This document shows positions 6,663-13,652 of a stretch of 17,290 nucleotides of DNA, one piece after another. Origin of the DNA: an uncultured Peptococcaceae bacterium. GTDB lineage: Bacteria > Bacillota > Dehalobacteriia > UBA4068 > JAAVYR01. The stretch covers positions 1-17,290 of the forward strand of contig CATIYQ010000070.1 of assembly GCA_949739465.1 (NCBI GenBank), written 5' to 3'. Under the pieces are notes generated by a model. It was given only the letters and a program-made list of their open reading frames with translations. It was not told where the DNA came from and searched no databases. How positions within the stretch are numbered: position 1 is the first letter of the stretch; each line of letters opens with the position of its first letter. A program made the position numbers and the translations under genes.

Positions 6663-7589
6663 GTGGAAACTTATGACTTGATGATTGTGGGCGGGGGACC
6701 TGCAGGACTTACAGCGGGATTATATGGTAGTCGGGCAGGGATGAAAACAGCCGTTATCGAGCAGGGTGCGCCCGGCGGGCAGGCTATCCTTACCGCTCAT
6801 ATTGAGAATTATCCCGGTTATCCCCAAGGTGTTGGAGGACCGGAACTAATGCTTTCTTTTTGGGAGCAGGCTATGGCTTTTGGTGTAGATTTTATTAATG
6901 AAAGGGTGTTGTCCGTAACGGTGGAGGGAGATTATAAGAAAATCCTTACCACAGAGAAGGAATATCAAACCAAGGCAATGATTATCGCCACCGGGTCTCA
7001 ATATCGTCTGATGAATATTCCCGGGGAAAAAGAGCTGACCGGGCATGGGGTGTCCTATTGCGCTATTTGCGACGGCGCCTTTTACCGCGACCAAAAAATA
7101 TTGGTGGTGGGCGGCGGTGACGCGGCGGTAGAAGAAGCAGTATTTCTAACTCAGTTTTCCTCCCATGTTTATTTGTGTCACCGTAGTGATAAATTTCGCG
7201 CCACGGCAATCTTGCAGAAACGATTGGCGGAATCATCTGTCACTGTCATGAAGAATACCAAACTTTTGGAAATTGCCGGTGAGAAAAAGGTAGAAAAGGT
7301 ATTGCTGGAAAGGTTGGGAGAAACGCCTGTCTGGCAAGATTTTGCCGCTGTGTTTATCTTCATTGGAACATTGCCCAATACAGAATTTCTTCGCGATGTG
7401 ATTGATTTAGATGAACGGGGTTATATTTTGGCAGGAGCGGATTTATCCACTTCTGTTCCCGGTATATTTGCAGCGGGAGATGTTATCCAAAAGCAGTTGC
7501 GGCAGGTATCTACTGCTGTGGGAGACGGCGCTATTGCCGCTATGAGCAGCGTCAAATATATTCAAGAAACCTTCCCGGAAATGGCATAA
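6663..7589 (+). CDS. trxB: thioredoxin reductase (FAD-dependent)
   Basis: A 308-residue flavoenzyme that passes electrons from NADPH through FAD and a Cys pair to thioredoxin. The FAD-binding GGGPAGLTAGLYGSRAG is at residues 10-26. The redox centre CAICD (Cys133, Cys136) is a small variant of the usual CATCD. The NADPH-binding GGGDAAVEEA is at ~150-159, followed by HRSDKFRA, which matches the phosphate-recognising HRxxxFRA. The C-terminal FAD motif is GIFAAGDV. All expected parts are present, so I predict an active low-molecular-weight enzyme. The GTG start at 6663 is placed by the AAGGGGG site upstream and retains the conserved first beta strand; Met7 would cut into it. yycJ follows 23 nt downstream, probably in the same operon. 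Confidence 0.93.
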   Translation: METYDLMIVGGGPAGLTAGLYGSRAGMKTAVIEQGAPGGQAILTAHIENYPGYPQGVGGPELMLSFWEQAMAFGVDFINERVLSVTVEGDYKKILTTEKEYQTKAMIIATGSQYRLMNIPGEKELTGHGVSYCAICDGAFYRDQKILVVGGGDAAVEEAVFLTQFSSHVYLCHRSDKFRATAILQKRLAESSVTVMKNTKLLEIAGEKKVEKVLLERLGETPVWQDFAAVFIFIGTLPNTEFLRDVIDLDERGYILAGADLSTSVPGIFAAGDVIQKQLRQVSTAVGDGAIAAMSSVKYIQETFPEMA

Positions 7590-7612
7590 AGAAAGAATAA
7601 GGAGTGTCGGCT

Positions 7613-8407
7613 TTGTTAGAGTTTGCAACCCTTTGCAGCGGTTCTAGCGGCAATGCCACCTTTGTACGGGGCGGCAATACTAGAGTCGTTGTGGATATCG
7701 GCTGTACGGCAAGTAAATTAACTGCCCATTTGCAAGAAATCGGCGTGAATCCCCATGAGATAGACGGTATTTTTATTACCCATGAGCATAGTGACCATAT
7801 TAAAGGGGTGTCGGTGTTTGCGCGAAAATATGGCATACCTGTTTTTGCCTCGCCGAAAACTTGCGAAGAATTGCCTTTTGCCAGAGAGCTTGCACCCGGA
7901 CAGCTTAATTCCTTTTCTTATAATTTTGCTTTGGGAGATTTAGAAGTGGAATTTTTGAAGCTTTATCATGATGCGCGGCAACCGGTGGGGATGTCGTTTT
8001 ATCATCATGGCAGCCAATTTTCTCTGGTGACAGATACCGGCGTTTTCAGCAAGACCATGGAGCAGTCCCTCTCCCATGCCGACGGTATTTTACTGGAGGC
8101 AAATTACAGTGCCACCATGCTAAAAAACGGACCATACCCCATGTTCTTAAAGCAGCGGATTGCCGGAGAAAGAGGACATTTATCCAATGTGGACACGGCT
8201 CGGGCGTTAGCCGCTATCGACGGCGGAGGTAAGAGGCAGATTGTCTTAGGGCATTTAAGCGAAGTGAATAACACGCCTGAGACGGCAAAAAGGGAAATTG
8301 CCGCGGAGCTGGCTCGGCTGGGCTGTTCCTTGCATTATGATTTACAGGTAGCGCCTCGATATGAGGCGGGACCGCTCATTACATTAGACGAATTATCATC
8401 TACATAA
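7613..8407 (+). CDS. yycJ: YycJ-type metallo-beta-lactamase fold hydrolase
   Basis: A 264-residue cytoplasmic metal hydrolase of the YycJ/WalJ group. The metal motif HEHSDH lies in FITHEHSDHIKGVSVFARKYG. VTDTG and LGHLSE supply later metal ligands, and the N-terminal LCSGSSGN is typical of the family. In Bacillus the homologue belongs to the walRK (yyc) operon and has been linked to coordinating cell wall and division with replication; the substrate is uncertain, probably a nucleic acid. I chose the TTG at 7613 because AAGGAG (7598-7603) is 9 nt upstream; the GTG at 7604 directly abuts that site. It is cotranscribed with trxB. The usual partners htrA and rlmH follow, but walRK and yycHI are not in the window. 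Confidence 0.9.
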   Translation: MLEFATLCSGSSGNATFVRGGNTRVVVDIGCTASKLTAHLQEIGVNPHEIDGIFITHEHSDHIKGVSVFARKYGIPVFASPKTCEELPFARELAPGQLNSFSYNFALGDLEVEFLKLYHDARQPVGMSFYHHGSQFSLVTDTGVFSKTMEQSLSHADGILLEANYSATMLKNGPYPMFLKQRIAGERGHLSNVDTARALAAIDGGGKRQIVLGHLSEVNNTPETAKREIAAELARLGCSLHYDLQVAPRYEAGPLITLDELSST

Positions 8408-8413
8408 GTAAAG

Positions 8414-8441
8414 AAAAACATGGGAAATCTCCATGTTTTTT
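8414..8441 (+). terminator. intrinsic terminator of trxB-yycJ
   Basis: AAAAACATGG (8414-8423) pairs with CCATGTTTTT (8431-8440) around a 7-nt loop, with the U-run in the distal arm. The remaining gap to htrA (8442-8542) shows no clear promoter; TTGGCA at 8494-8499 lacks a good partner -10. Confidence 0.8.
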
Positions 8442-8542
8442 CTTTATAATAAAATTTCAAAAAACAGAAATTTCAAATTATTTTCAGTTTGACTTGGCAA
8501 AATAAAAGCAAATGAAGCAAATAAGGATACTGAGGTGGTTAT

Positions 8543-9709
8543 ATGAGTTATTTTGATGATGACAAAAGTATTTTTTCCGGCAGCGGGAAGATTTTTCTTT
8601 TGATTTTCTTAGCGTTAAGCTGCGGTATCTTCGGCGGTGTGGTTTCTATTTTCGGCGCGCAGCATTTGGGGTTATTGGTGCCGCCGACCGAGAGCGCCAT
8701 GGGCAACCGTCTGTCTGGAGACAACGACGGCGATTTGACAAACGGCATTCGTTTGGACGGCACGCTGACGGGTAATTCCGCTGTCTACCAAGAAATCTAT
8801 AAGCAGGTCGGTCCGGCTGTGGTAGGTGTGACCAATTACGACTATTATCAGGACTTTTTCCAGGGAGAGCAGCAGCGGGAGAATGGCACCGGTTCCGGGG
8901 TGATTTTTGATGCGGCAGGTTATATCGTTACTAACTACCATGTGATAGAAGGGGCGAGAAAAGTAGTGGTAACTCTTTCTGACGGCAGTCAGGAGGAAGC
9001 AACTTTGGTCGGCGGAGATAAACGCAGCGACCTAGCTGTGATTAAAATCGAGCGGGATAACCTGCCTACCGCCAAACTTGGTACTTCTGAGACATTACAA
9101 GAAGGAGAAACAGTAGTGGCGATTGGCAATCCCGGCGGCAGTGATTTTGCCCGTTCTATTACCCACGGTATCATTAGTGGTCTGGACCGCTTGGTGACCA
9201 CCAGCGATGGTTTGTCCTTCCGTTTGATACAGACAGACGCCGCTATCAACCCTGGGAATTCTGGTGGCGCACTCATCAATCTGAAGGGCGAAGTTATCGG
9301 TATCAATAATATTAAAATCGCGCGGAGCGGCTATGAAGGCATGGGCTTTGCCATTCCTATCGACACGGTGAAGGAAGTGGTAGACGAGCTTATGGACCAT
9401 GGGGAAGTGATTCGTCCTGCATTAGGCGTACAAATGGTTGGCGAAGTCAATGAGGCGGTAGCTGCCTATAACAACTTGAACATTGATTATGGTGTGATGA
9501 TTGTGCCGCAAGCAGGCGGACCTGCTGCTCAAGCTGGCATGGAACGGTATGACATTATCACCGCCTTAGGCGATGTGAAAGTAACTTCCACCTATGAATT
9601 GCAGACAGAGTTATTCAAGCATAAACCGGGTGACACCATGAAAGTGACCGTATACCGTAACGGCGAAACTATGACCTTCGATGTAACCCTGGGTAAGCTG
9701 GCGCAATAG
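8543..9709 (+). CDS. htrA: HtrA/DegP-like serine protease, membrane-anchored
   Basis: A 388-residue envelope quality-control protease. Residues ~16-38 form one N-terminal membrane segment, placing the rest outside the membrane. The trypsin-like domain carries the full triad: His133 in TNYHVIEGA, Asp163 in RSDLAVIK, and Ser240 in NPGNSGGAL. A single PDZ domain occupies ~292-385, beginning RPALGVQM, with GPAAQAGMERYDII as the core loop. Length and order are standard for Gram-positive HtrA with one PDZ. The ATG at 8543 follows GAGGTGG. rlmH starts 20 nt after its stop, so the two are one operon. The yycJ-htrA-rlmH order is conserved across many Firmicutes (yycK is the Bacillus name for the htrA copy). 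Confidence 0.95.
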   Translation: MSYFDDDKSIFSGSGKIFLLIFLALSCGIFGGVVSIFGAQHLGLLVPPTESAMGNRLSGDNDGDLTNGIRLDGTLTGNSAVYQEIYKQVGPAVVGVTNYDYYQDFFQGEQQRENGTGSGVIFDAAGYIVTNYHVIEGARKVVVTLSDGSQEEATLVGGDKRSDLAVIKIERDNLPTAKLGTSETLQEGETVVAIGNPGGSDFARSITHGIISGLDRLVTTSDGLSFRLIQTDAAINPGNSGGALINLKGEVIGINNIKIARSGYEGMGFAIPIDTVKEVVDELMDHGEVIRPALGVQMVGEVNEAVAAYNNLNIDYGVMIVPQAGGPAAQAGMERYDIITALGDVKVTSTYELQTELFKHKPGDTMKVTVYRNGETMTFDVTLGKLAQ

Positions 9710-9729
9710 AGAGGAAAAGGAGTGTCGCT

Positions 9730-10209
9730 ATGGGACATACCGTTATCTGTGTGGGAAAAGTAAAAGAGAAATATTTACAGCAGGGCATTGCTGAGTATGT
9801 GAAACGACTAACCCCATATACCAAGCTGCAAATCATAGAGGTAGCGGACGAGCCGGTAGGGGAAAACCTCTCTGCCGCCTCTTTAGAAATCGCCAAAAAC
9901 AAAGAGGGAGAGAAGCTCCTTGCCAAAATCCCTGCTGACAGCTTTGTCATCGTGCTGGACAGTCGAGGGAAAAACCTATCTTCTACGGAGTTATCGGAGA
10001 AATTGGACAGCCTGACAGTGAGTGGACATAGCAATATTGTCTGGGTTATTGGCGGCTCTTGTGGTTGCAGTCAGGCAATCCTGGAGCGGGCGGATTTCCT
10101 CCTTTCTTTTGGCAGGCAGACCTTCCCTCACCAGCTCATGCGAATGATTTTATTGGAGCAGATTTATCGGGCGTTTCGCATTAGCAGGAATGAACCCTAC
10201 CATAAATAA
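9730..10209 (+). CDS. rlmH: 23S rRNA pseudouridine-1915 N3-methyltransferase
   Basis: A 159-residue SPOUT-class methyltransferase that methylates pseudouridine 1915 in helix 69 of 23S rRNA, using SAM as a homodimer on the 70S ribosome. The C-terminal trefoil-knot signature is clear: FVIVLDSRGK, then VIGGSCGCS, then FPHQLMRMILLEQIYRAFRI and the invariant tail EPYHK. The loop reads GGSCGCS where most family members have GGAxGxS, a conservative variant. The ATG at 9730 follows AAGGAG with 7-nt spacing. Second gene of the htrA operon. Confidence 0.97.
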   Translation: MGHTVICVGKVKEKYLQQGIAEYVKRLTPYTKLQIIEVADEPVGENLSAASLEIAKNKEGEKLLAKIPADSFVIVLDSRGKNLSSTELSEKLDSLTVSGHSNIVWVIGGSCGCSQAILERADFLLSFGRQTFPHQLMRMILLEQIYRAFRISRNEPYHK

Positions 10210-10210
10210 G

Positions 10211-10245
10211 AAAATCGCTATGGCGAAAGTGCCATAGCTGTTTTT
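10211..10245. terminator. two-way terminator between rlmH and sfsA
   Basis: GCTATGGC (10217-10224) pairs with GCCATAGC (10231-10238) around a GAAAGT loop. TGTTTTT follows on the plus strand, and the plus-strand AAAA at 10211-10214 provides the U-rich tract for the convergent sfsA. Confidence 0.85.
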
Positions 10246-10933
10246 ATAGTTCGACGGGGATTTCATGGGCGACTGTGATTGTATCGGGGGTGACGCGGCA
10301 GACAGCGGCGAGAACTTTCACGCCTGCCGCGGCGGCTTTTTCCAAGGCGTCGGCAAAGGCGGGGTCGGTTTCTCTGTTAGGGGTGAAATAATCTGCTTCA
10401 TTCATCTGCACGATAAAATAAATGCAGCTTTCATAGCCCTCTTCCTTGGCTTTGATGAGGTGGTGGATATGCTTTGTCCCTCGTTCTGTTGGGGCGTCGG
10501 GGAAAAGGACGAAATTGTCTCGTTCCAGGGTGACTCCTTTCACCTCGATAAATCCCTTTTCTCCAAGAGCGGACTCATAATAAATATCTAAGCGAGAATC
10601 TAAATAGGTCTTTTCCTGCTTGACAAAATCGGGTGCGGCAAAACCCGGCAGCGTACCGGTGGCTAACGCTTCGGCTGCGATTCTGTGGGGGATTTGGGAG
10701 TCGATATTGATGAGACGGTTGCCTTTGTAAACAGCAATGAGAGAAGCGGCAGTTTTTCGCGCGGGATTCTGCGACTGTTCTAAAATAACGCGGCATCCCG
10801 GTAGAAACAGCTCTTTGCACCTGCCGGTGTTTGGCACATGGACGGTGCAGATTTCTCCCTGCACGTCGACTTTGGCGATAAAGCGATTAGGGCGTTCGAT
10901 AAAAGTGGCTTCTATGGTGTGTAAATATTTCAT
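10244..10933 (-). CDS. sfsA: SfsA family DNA/RNA nuclease-like protein
   Basis: A 229-residue cytoplasmic protein of the SfsA family, named 'sugar fermentation stimulation' in E. coli. The structural family has an OB-like N-terminal part and a PD-(D/E)xK nuclease-like fold. Visible motifs are RPNRFIAKV near the N-terminus, VHVPNTGRCKELFLPG, the acidic LDSRLDIYY, EVKGVTL (the ExK element) and LFPDAPTERGTKHIHHL. The true cellular function is not established. I chose the ATG at 10933 because the protein from there begins MKYLHTIEATFIERPNRF, as in the family, with AAAGGAC about 11 nt upstream. A frame extension back to 11191 adds 86 residues without family similarity and overlaps the divergent gene. 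It is transcribed alone. Confidence 0.93.
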   Translation of the reverse strand: MKYLHTIEATFIERPNRFIAKVDVQGEICTVHVPNTGRCKELFLPGCRVILEQSQNPARKTAASLIAVYKGNRLINIDSQIPHRIAAEALATGTLPGFAAPDFVKQEKTYLDSRLDIYYESALGEKGFIEVKGVTLERDNFVLFPDAPTERGTKHIHHLIKAKEEGYESCIYFIVQMNEADYFTPNRETDPAFADALEKAAAAGVKVLAAVCRVTPDTITVAHEIPVEL

Positions 10934-10960
10934 AAAACAGAACAGTCCTTTTTTCTGTTT

Positions 10961-10969
10961 ATTGTAACA
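10961..10969 (-). promoter_or_regulatory. extended -10 promoter of sfsA
   Basis: On the minus strand, TGT precedes TACAAT (10966 down to 10961), a TGn extended -10 about 28 nt before the sfsA ATG. The -35 region (CAGCAA) is poor, as is usual for such promoters. Confidence 0.5.
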
Positions 10970-11035
10970 TATTATTTCATTTTTTGCTGATTTATTATTT
11001 ATCAGATAATCCCTGCTTAACACAATAGATTGTGG

Positions 11036-11068
11036 TTGACCATGGCGGTGTGTTTCCATATATGGAAA
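11036..11068 (+). promoter_or_regulatory. promoter with palindromic operator, upstream of the HD-GYP-like gene
   Basis: TTGACC (11036-11041), 17 nt, TATATG (11059-11064). The -10 sits inside a perfect 16-bp palindrome, TTTCCATATATGGAAA (11053-11068). A dimeric repressor bound there would block the promoter directly. The 252-nt divergent gap 10934-11185 also holds the sfsA promoter and, in the leader, TTCTTGC/GCAAGAA arms (11090-11096 with 11114-11120). Confidence 0.55.
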
Positions 11069-11185
11069 AAAAGTGGAAAAATCTGATTTTTCTTGCAGGA
11101 GAATTATCATAGAGCAAGAATATAAGAAAGAAGTCGTTTTTTGTAATTTTATGGATAGCTGTGAGAGCATATGGGAGGCATTGTT

Positions 11186-11998
11186 TTGCAATATTTATTA
11201 CCTGCCTTAATGTATAGCGGTATTGCCTTGGTCTTTTGGCTGTTGGATGCCGTGTTGTTTAGTTTTTATGGGCATTTAGATTCTTTTGCCGGTGCACTGT
11301 GGGCGGAAGTGCCGTTGTACCGTCTGGTGTTGCGTAGTTTGGTTGCAGGTATTTTGATTGTGGTGGGCTTCCGAAAAAGCAAAGAAATCTATTGCGCCGG
11401 CGGTATCATTCAGGATATCGGCTTTGTGGGCAATATGAACCGTCCTTCCCGAGAAAGCGCGGAAAAATGTCAACGATTGGTGTTTTATGGGGAAAAGTTG
11501 GCTGGTGCGCTGAAAATGTCGGAAGAGGACATTCTTGCCTATCAGCAGTTGTGTTATTGCTATGATATTGGGAAAATTACTTTGCCCAATTGTATTTTAG
11601 AAAGCAAAGAAACCCGTACTGGTTGGGAAAAGGACCGCTGGAATCAGCATAGTGAGGACGGTTATCTCATCGCTTCCATGCTGGTGCCGCTAGCCGGTTG
11701 CGCGGAGCTGATTCGTTGCCACCATGAACGGTGGGACGGCAGTGGGCAATTAGGTCTTATCGGCAATCAGATTCCTTTGGGGTGTCGCATTTTCTCCATT
11801 GTTTGGGTGTATGACGGGCTGACTCGCCCTGCAAATCCTTATAAACGGGGACTTACTTGCGACGAGGCTGCCAATGAACTGCGTTACTATGCCCACACTG
11901 CTCTCGACCCGGAATTAGTAGAGCTTTTCGTCAAGCTGATGAAGGGTAACGGCTTAATGGACGGGGTGAAACAAGGCGTTGCCCTTTCTTTCCGTTAA
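11186..11998 (+). CDS. membrane-anchored degenerate HD-GYP domain protein
   Basis: About 270 residues. Two hydrophobic segments (~3-26 and ~45-62) anchor the N-terminus; the C-terminal half (~85-255) aligns by eye with HD-GYP phosphodiesterases. The family motif HDIGK reads YDIGK (Tyr126-Asp127), and the metal Asp of the usual 'aDxyDAL' reads VWVYDGL (Trp207). GYP itself reads GQL inside HHERWDGSGQLGL. The intermediate His (His155) and the HH pair (179-180) remain. With two expected metal ligands gone, cyclic-di-GMP hydrolysis is doubtful; a binding or scaffold role is more likely (inference). The TTG at 11186 has an ideal GGGAGG site 7 nt upstream (11173-11178). The ATG at 11171 is an alternative, adding five residues but with only a weak site. 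Confidence 0.85.
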   Translation: MQYLLPALMYSGIALVFWLLDAVLFSFYGHLDSFAGALWAEVPLYRLVLRSLVAGILIVVGFRKSKEIYCAGGIIQDIGFVGNMNRPSRESAEKCQRLVFYGEKLAGALKMSEEDILAYQQLCYCYDIGKITLPNCILESKETRTGWEKDRWNQHSEDGYLIASMLVPLAGCAELIRCHHERWDGSGQLGLIGNQIPLGCRIFSIVWVYDGLTRPANPYKRGLTCDEAANELRYYAHTALDPELVELFVKLMKGNGLMDGVKQGVALSFR

Positions 11999-12016
11999 GA
12001 TGTCAATAGGTAAAAT

Positions 12017-12050
12017 AAAAGGGACTGCAACAATTGCAGTCCCTTTTTTA
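12017..12050. terminator. two-way terminator between the HD-GYP-like and DUF4321 genes
   Basis: AAAAGGGACTGCAA (12017-12030) pairs with TTGCAGTCCCTTTT (12034-12047), 14 bp around a 3-nt loop, with a U-rich tract in both directions. Confidence 0.93.
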
Positions 12051-12060
12051 TGTAAAGTTT

Positions 12061-12309
12061 TTAAATTCGTTTGTATAAAAATAACCCCAGGAAGAAACCT
12101 AAAATGGTGAAAATGCTCACTTTGATTTGCAGACCAAAGGTAAAAGAAATTGCCATTAAATCCAAGGTGAAGGGCGCAAATCCCATGGTGTAGCTGCTGT
12201 TTAACATAGGGAAGAAGTTACCGAAAATTTCTCCCAAAAGAGAGCCGAAAATGCTCCCGATGACGATTAAGATAATCAGCATGGCGGTGCTGTTTTTGCC
12301 GTATGCCAT
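12061..12309 (-). CDS. DUF4321 family small membrane protein
   Basis: An 82-residue protein with two predicted membrane helices: ~9-33, holding the Gly-rich IVIGSIFGSLLGEIFG, and ~57-80, ending at the basic LYKRI tail. The segment between them, NSSYTMGFAPFTLDLMAISFTFG, is typical of DUF4321 proteins of Clostridia and Negativicutes. No function is known. The ATG at 12309 follows GGAGGAAC at good spacing; an in-frame ATG at 12354 adds 15 residues without hydrophobic or family features and is rejected. It is monocistronic, convergent with the HD-GYP-like gene and divergent from dgt. Confidence 0.85.
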   Translation of the reverse strand: MAYGKNSTAMLIILIVIGSIFGSLLGEIFGNFFPMLNSSYTMGFAPFTLDLMAISFTFGLQIKVSIFTILGFFLGLFLYKRI

Positions 12310-12357
12310 AAGACTGTTCCTCCTTGGTTTTGCAAAAAATAGAAATCTTTGCATATC

Positions 12358-12366
12358 ATTATATCA
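12358..12366 (-). promoter_or_regulatory. extended -10 promoter of the DUF4321 gene
   Basis: On the minus strand TGA is followed by a perfect TATAAT (12363 down to 12358), a TGn extended -10, about 50 nt before the gene start. No good -35 is visible. Confidence 0.5.
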
Positions 12367-12458
12367 GAACAAAATCAAAAGAGGAAGTCACCAAAAGAGG
12401 AATTTTCTCAAATAGCAAGAAATTCCTAAGAAAGAATCCAATGTAAGGGGGAACAGCA

Positions 12459-13436
12459 ATGCGGGAAGATTGGGAACAGATAGAACGGGACTATTTATCG
12501 CCTCAAGCGGCAAAGAGCTATGGGTCGAAAGGCAGGAAGCGAGCGGAAGAACCTTGCCCCATCCGCACAGAATATCAGCGAGACCGAGACCGTATCCTGC
12601 ATTGTAAGGCGTTCCGCCGCTTGAAACATAAAACCCAGGTGTTTATCGCGCCGGAGGGGGACCACTACCGTACACGGCTGACTCATACCTTAGAGGTGGC
12701 GCAGATTGCGCGGACTATTGCCCGCGCCTTACGGCTTAATGAGGATTTGACGGAAGCTATTGCTCTGGGCCATGACTTGGGGCACACGCCTTTCGGACAT
12801 AGCGGGGAGCGCGCCATTCAGAAAATCCTGCCTGATTTTCGCCATAACAAACATAGCCTAAGGGTGGTAGACGTGTTGGAAAAGGACGGTAAGGGTCTTA
12901 ACCTGACTTGGGAAGTGCGGGACGGCATTCTTTCCCACTCGGGGGAAGAATATCTTCCTCAGACATTAGAAGGACAGATTGTCCGCATTGCAGACAGAAT
13001 CGCTTATGTAAATCATGATTTGGATGACGCTATTCGCAGCGGCACGTTGACTGTGCTGGATGTGCCTGCTCCTTTACGAGAGGAAATGGGACTTTCTCAA
13101 GGAGAACGTATTAACTACATGGTATTGGATATTATTAAGAATAGTCAGAATCAACCGGAAGTGAAAATGACGCCTCATGCCTATGATTTGATGATGGCGC
13201 TGCGCACTTTTCTCTTTGCGCGGGTTTATCGCAATGAGGCGGCGCTCATCGAGGAAGCAACGGTGGAACGGATGATTCATCGTCTCTATGAATATTATTT
13301 GGACCATTTAGAGCTTCTACCGCAGACGGCAGTGCCATCGCCCCCTTATGTTATGGTGTTGGATTATATTGCCGGCATGAGTGATAGCTTTGCCCTGCAA
13401 AAGTATGATGAAATAGCCGGGAAGTATGGACGATAA
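12459..13436 (+). CDS. dgt: deoxyguanosinetriphosphate triphosphohydrolase-like HD protein
   Basis: A 325-residue HD-superfamily enzyme that removes triphosphate from dGTP or other dNTPs, so tuning precursor pools for replication. Visible metal ligands are His76 in RLTHTLEV, His105-Asp106 in GHDLGH, and Asp179 in VRIADRIAYVNHD. Conserved HNKHSLRVV and SHSGEEY also match the family. At 325 residues it is the short dGTPase-like type found in Firmicutes, shorter than the E. coli enzyme. The ATG at 12459 follows AAGGGGG. It leads the block dgt-dnaG-rpoD, which fits a role next to DNA replication, but a 216-nt structured spacer separates it from dnaG. Confidence 0.93.
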   Translation: MREDWEQIERDYLSPQAAKSYGSKGRKRAEEPCPIRTEYQRDRDRILHCKAFRRLKHKTQVFIAPEGDHYRTRLTHTLEVAQIARTIARALRLNEDLTEAIALGHDLGHTPFGHSGERAIQKILPDFRHNKHSLRVVDVLEKDGKGLNLTWEVRDGILSHSGEEYLPQTLEGQIVRIADRIAYVNHDLDDAIRSGTLTVLDVPAPLREEMGLSQGERINYMVLDIIKNSQNQPEVKMTPHAYDLMMALRTFLFARVYRNEAALIEEATVERMIHRLYEYYLDHLELLPQTAVPSPPYVMVLDYIAGMSDSFALQKYDEIAGKYGR

Positions 13437-13440
13437 AGAA

Positions 13441-13541
13441 AGGAAGTAAGCAAACCTCTTTGCCGGTCAGGCTATCTTTGTATGGACGAGATACAAAGCA
13501 GGGTTTGACTACTTCCTATGGCTAGTGTAGCCCAAACGGCA
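13441..13541 (+). ncRNA. candidate structured RNA in the dgt-dnaG spacer
   Basis: The 216-nt gap 13437-13652 has nested complementarity. The outer stem AGGAAGTA (13441-13448) pairs with TACTTCCT (13510-13517). After a 2x2 internal loop, CAAACCT (13451-13457) pairs with GGGTTTG (13501-13507), with one T-G. Inside, CTTTGTAT (13476-13483) pairs with ATACAAAG (13491-13498). Downstream, GGCTA (13520-13524) pairs with TAGCC (13528-13532). Finally TGCCG (13461-13465), left in a loop, can pair with CGGCA (13537-13541) as a pseudoknot. No terminator tract or open frame explains this. I do not recognise an Rfam family. It may be a leader of dnaG-rpoD or a separate small RNA. The remainder (13542-13652) holds an AT-rich 7-bp stem (13578-13584 with 13601-13607) and no clear promoter. 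Confidence 0.5.
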
Positions 13542-13652
13542 TCCCATTATACCAATCCCATAGAATCTTTTCCGGTTACTTTTTGGCGGCAGAAAGAAGG
13601 AAAAAGTCTAATTGTGGCGAATTGAAATAGAGTTAATTTAGCGAAAGCAGGC

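Noticed and set aside
10934..11191. 86-residue N-terminal extension of sfsA
   Set aside because: It covers the divergent intergenic region with both promoters and the palindrome, and SfsA homologues begin at the equivalent of 10933.
12310..12354. 15-residue extension of the DUF4321 protein
   Set aside because: The ATG at 12309 has a strong GGAGGAAC site, and the extension covers that site and shows no family similarity.
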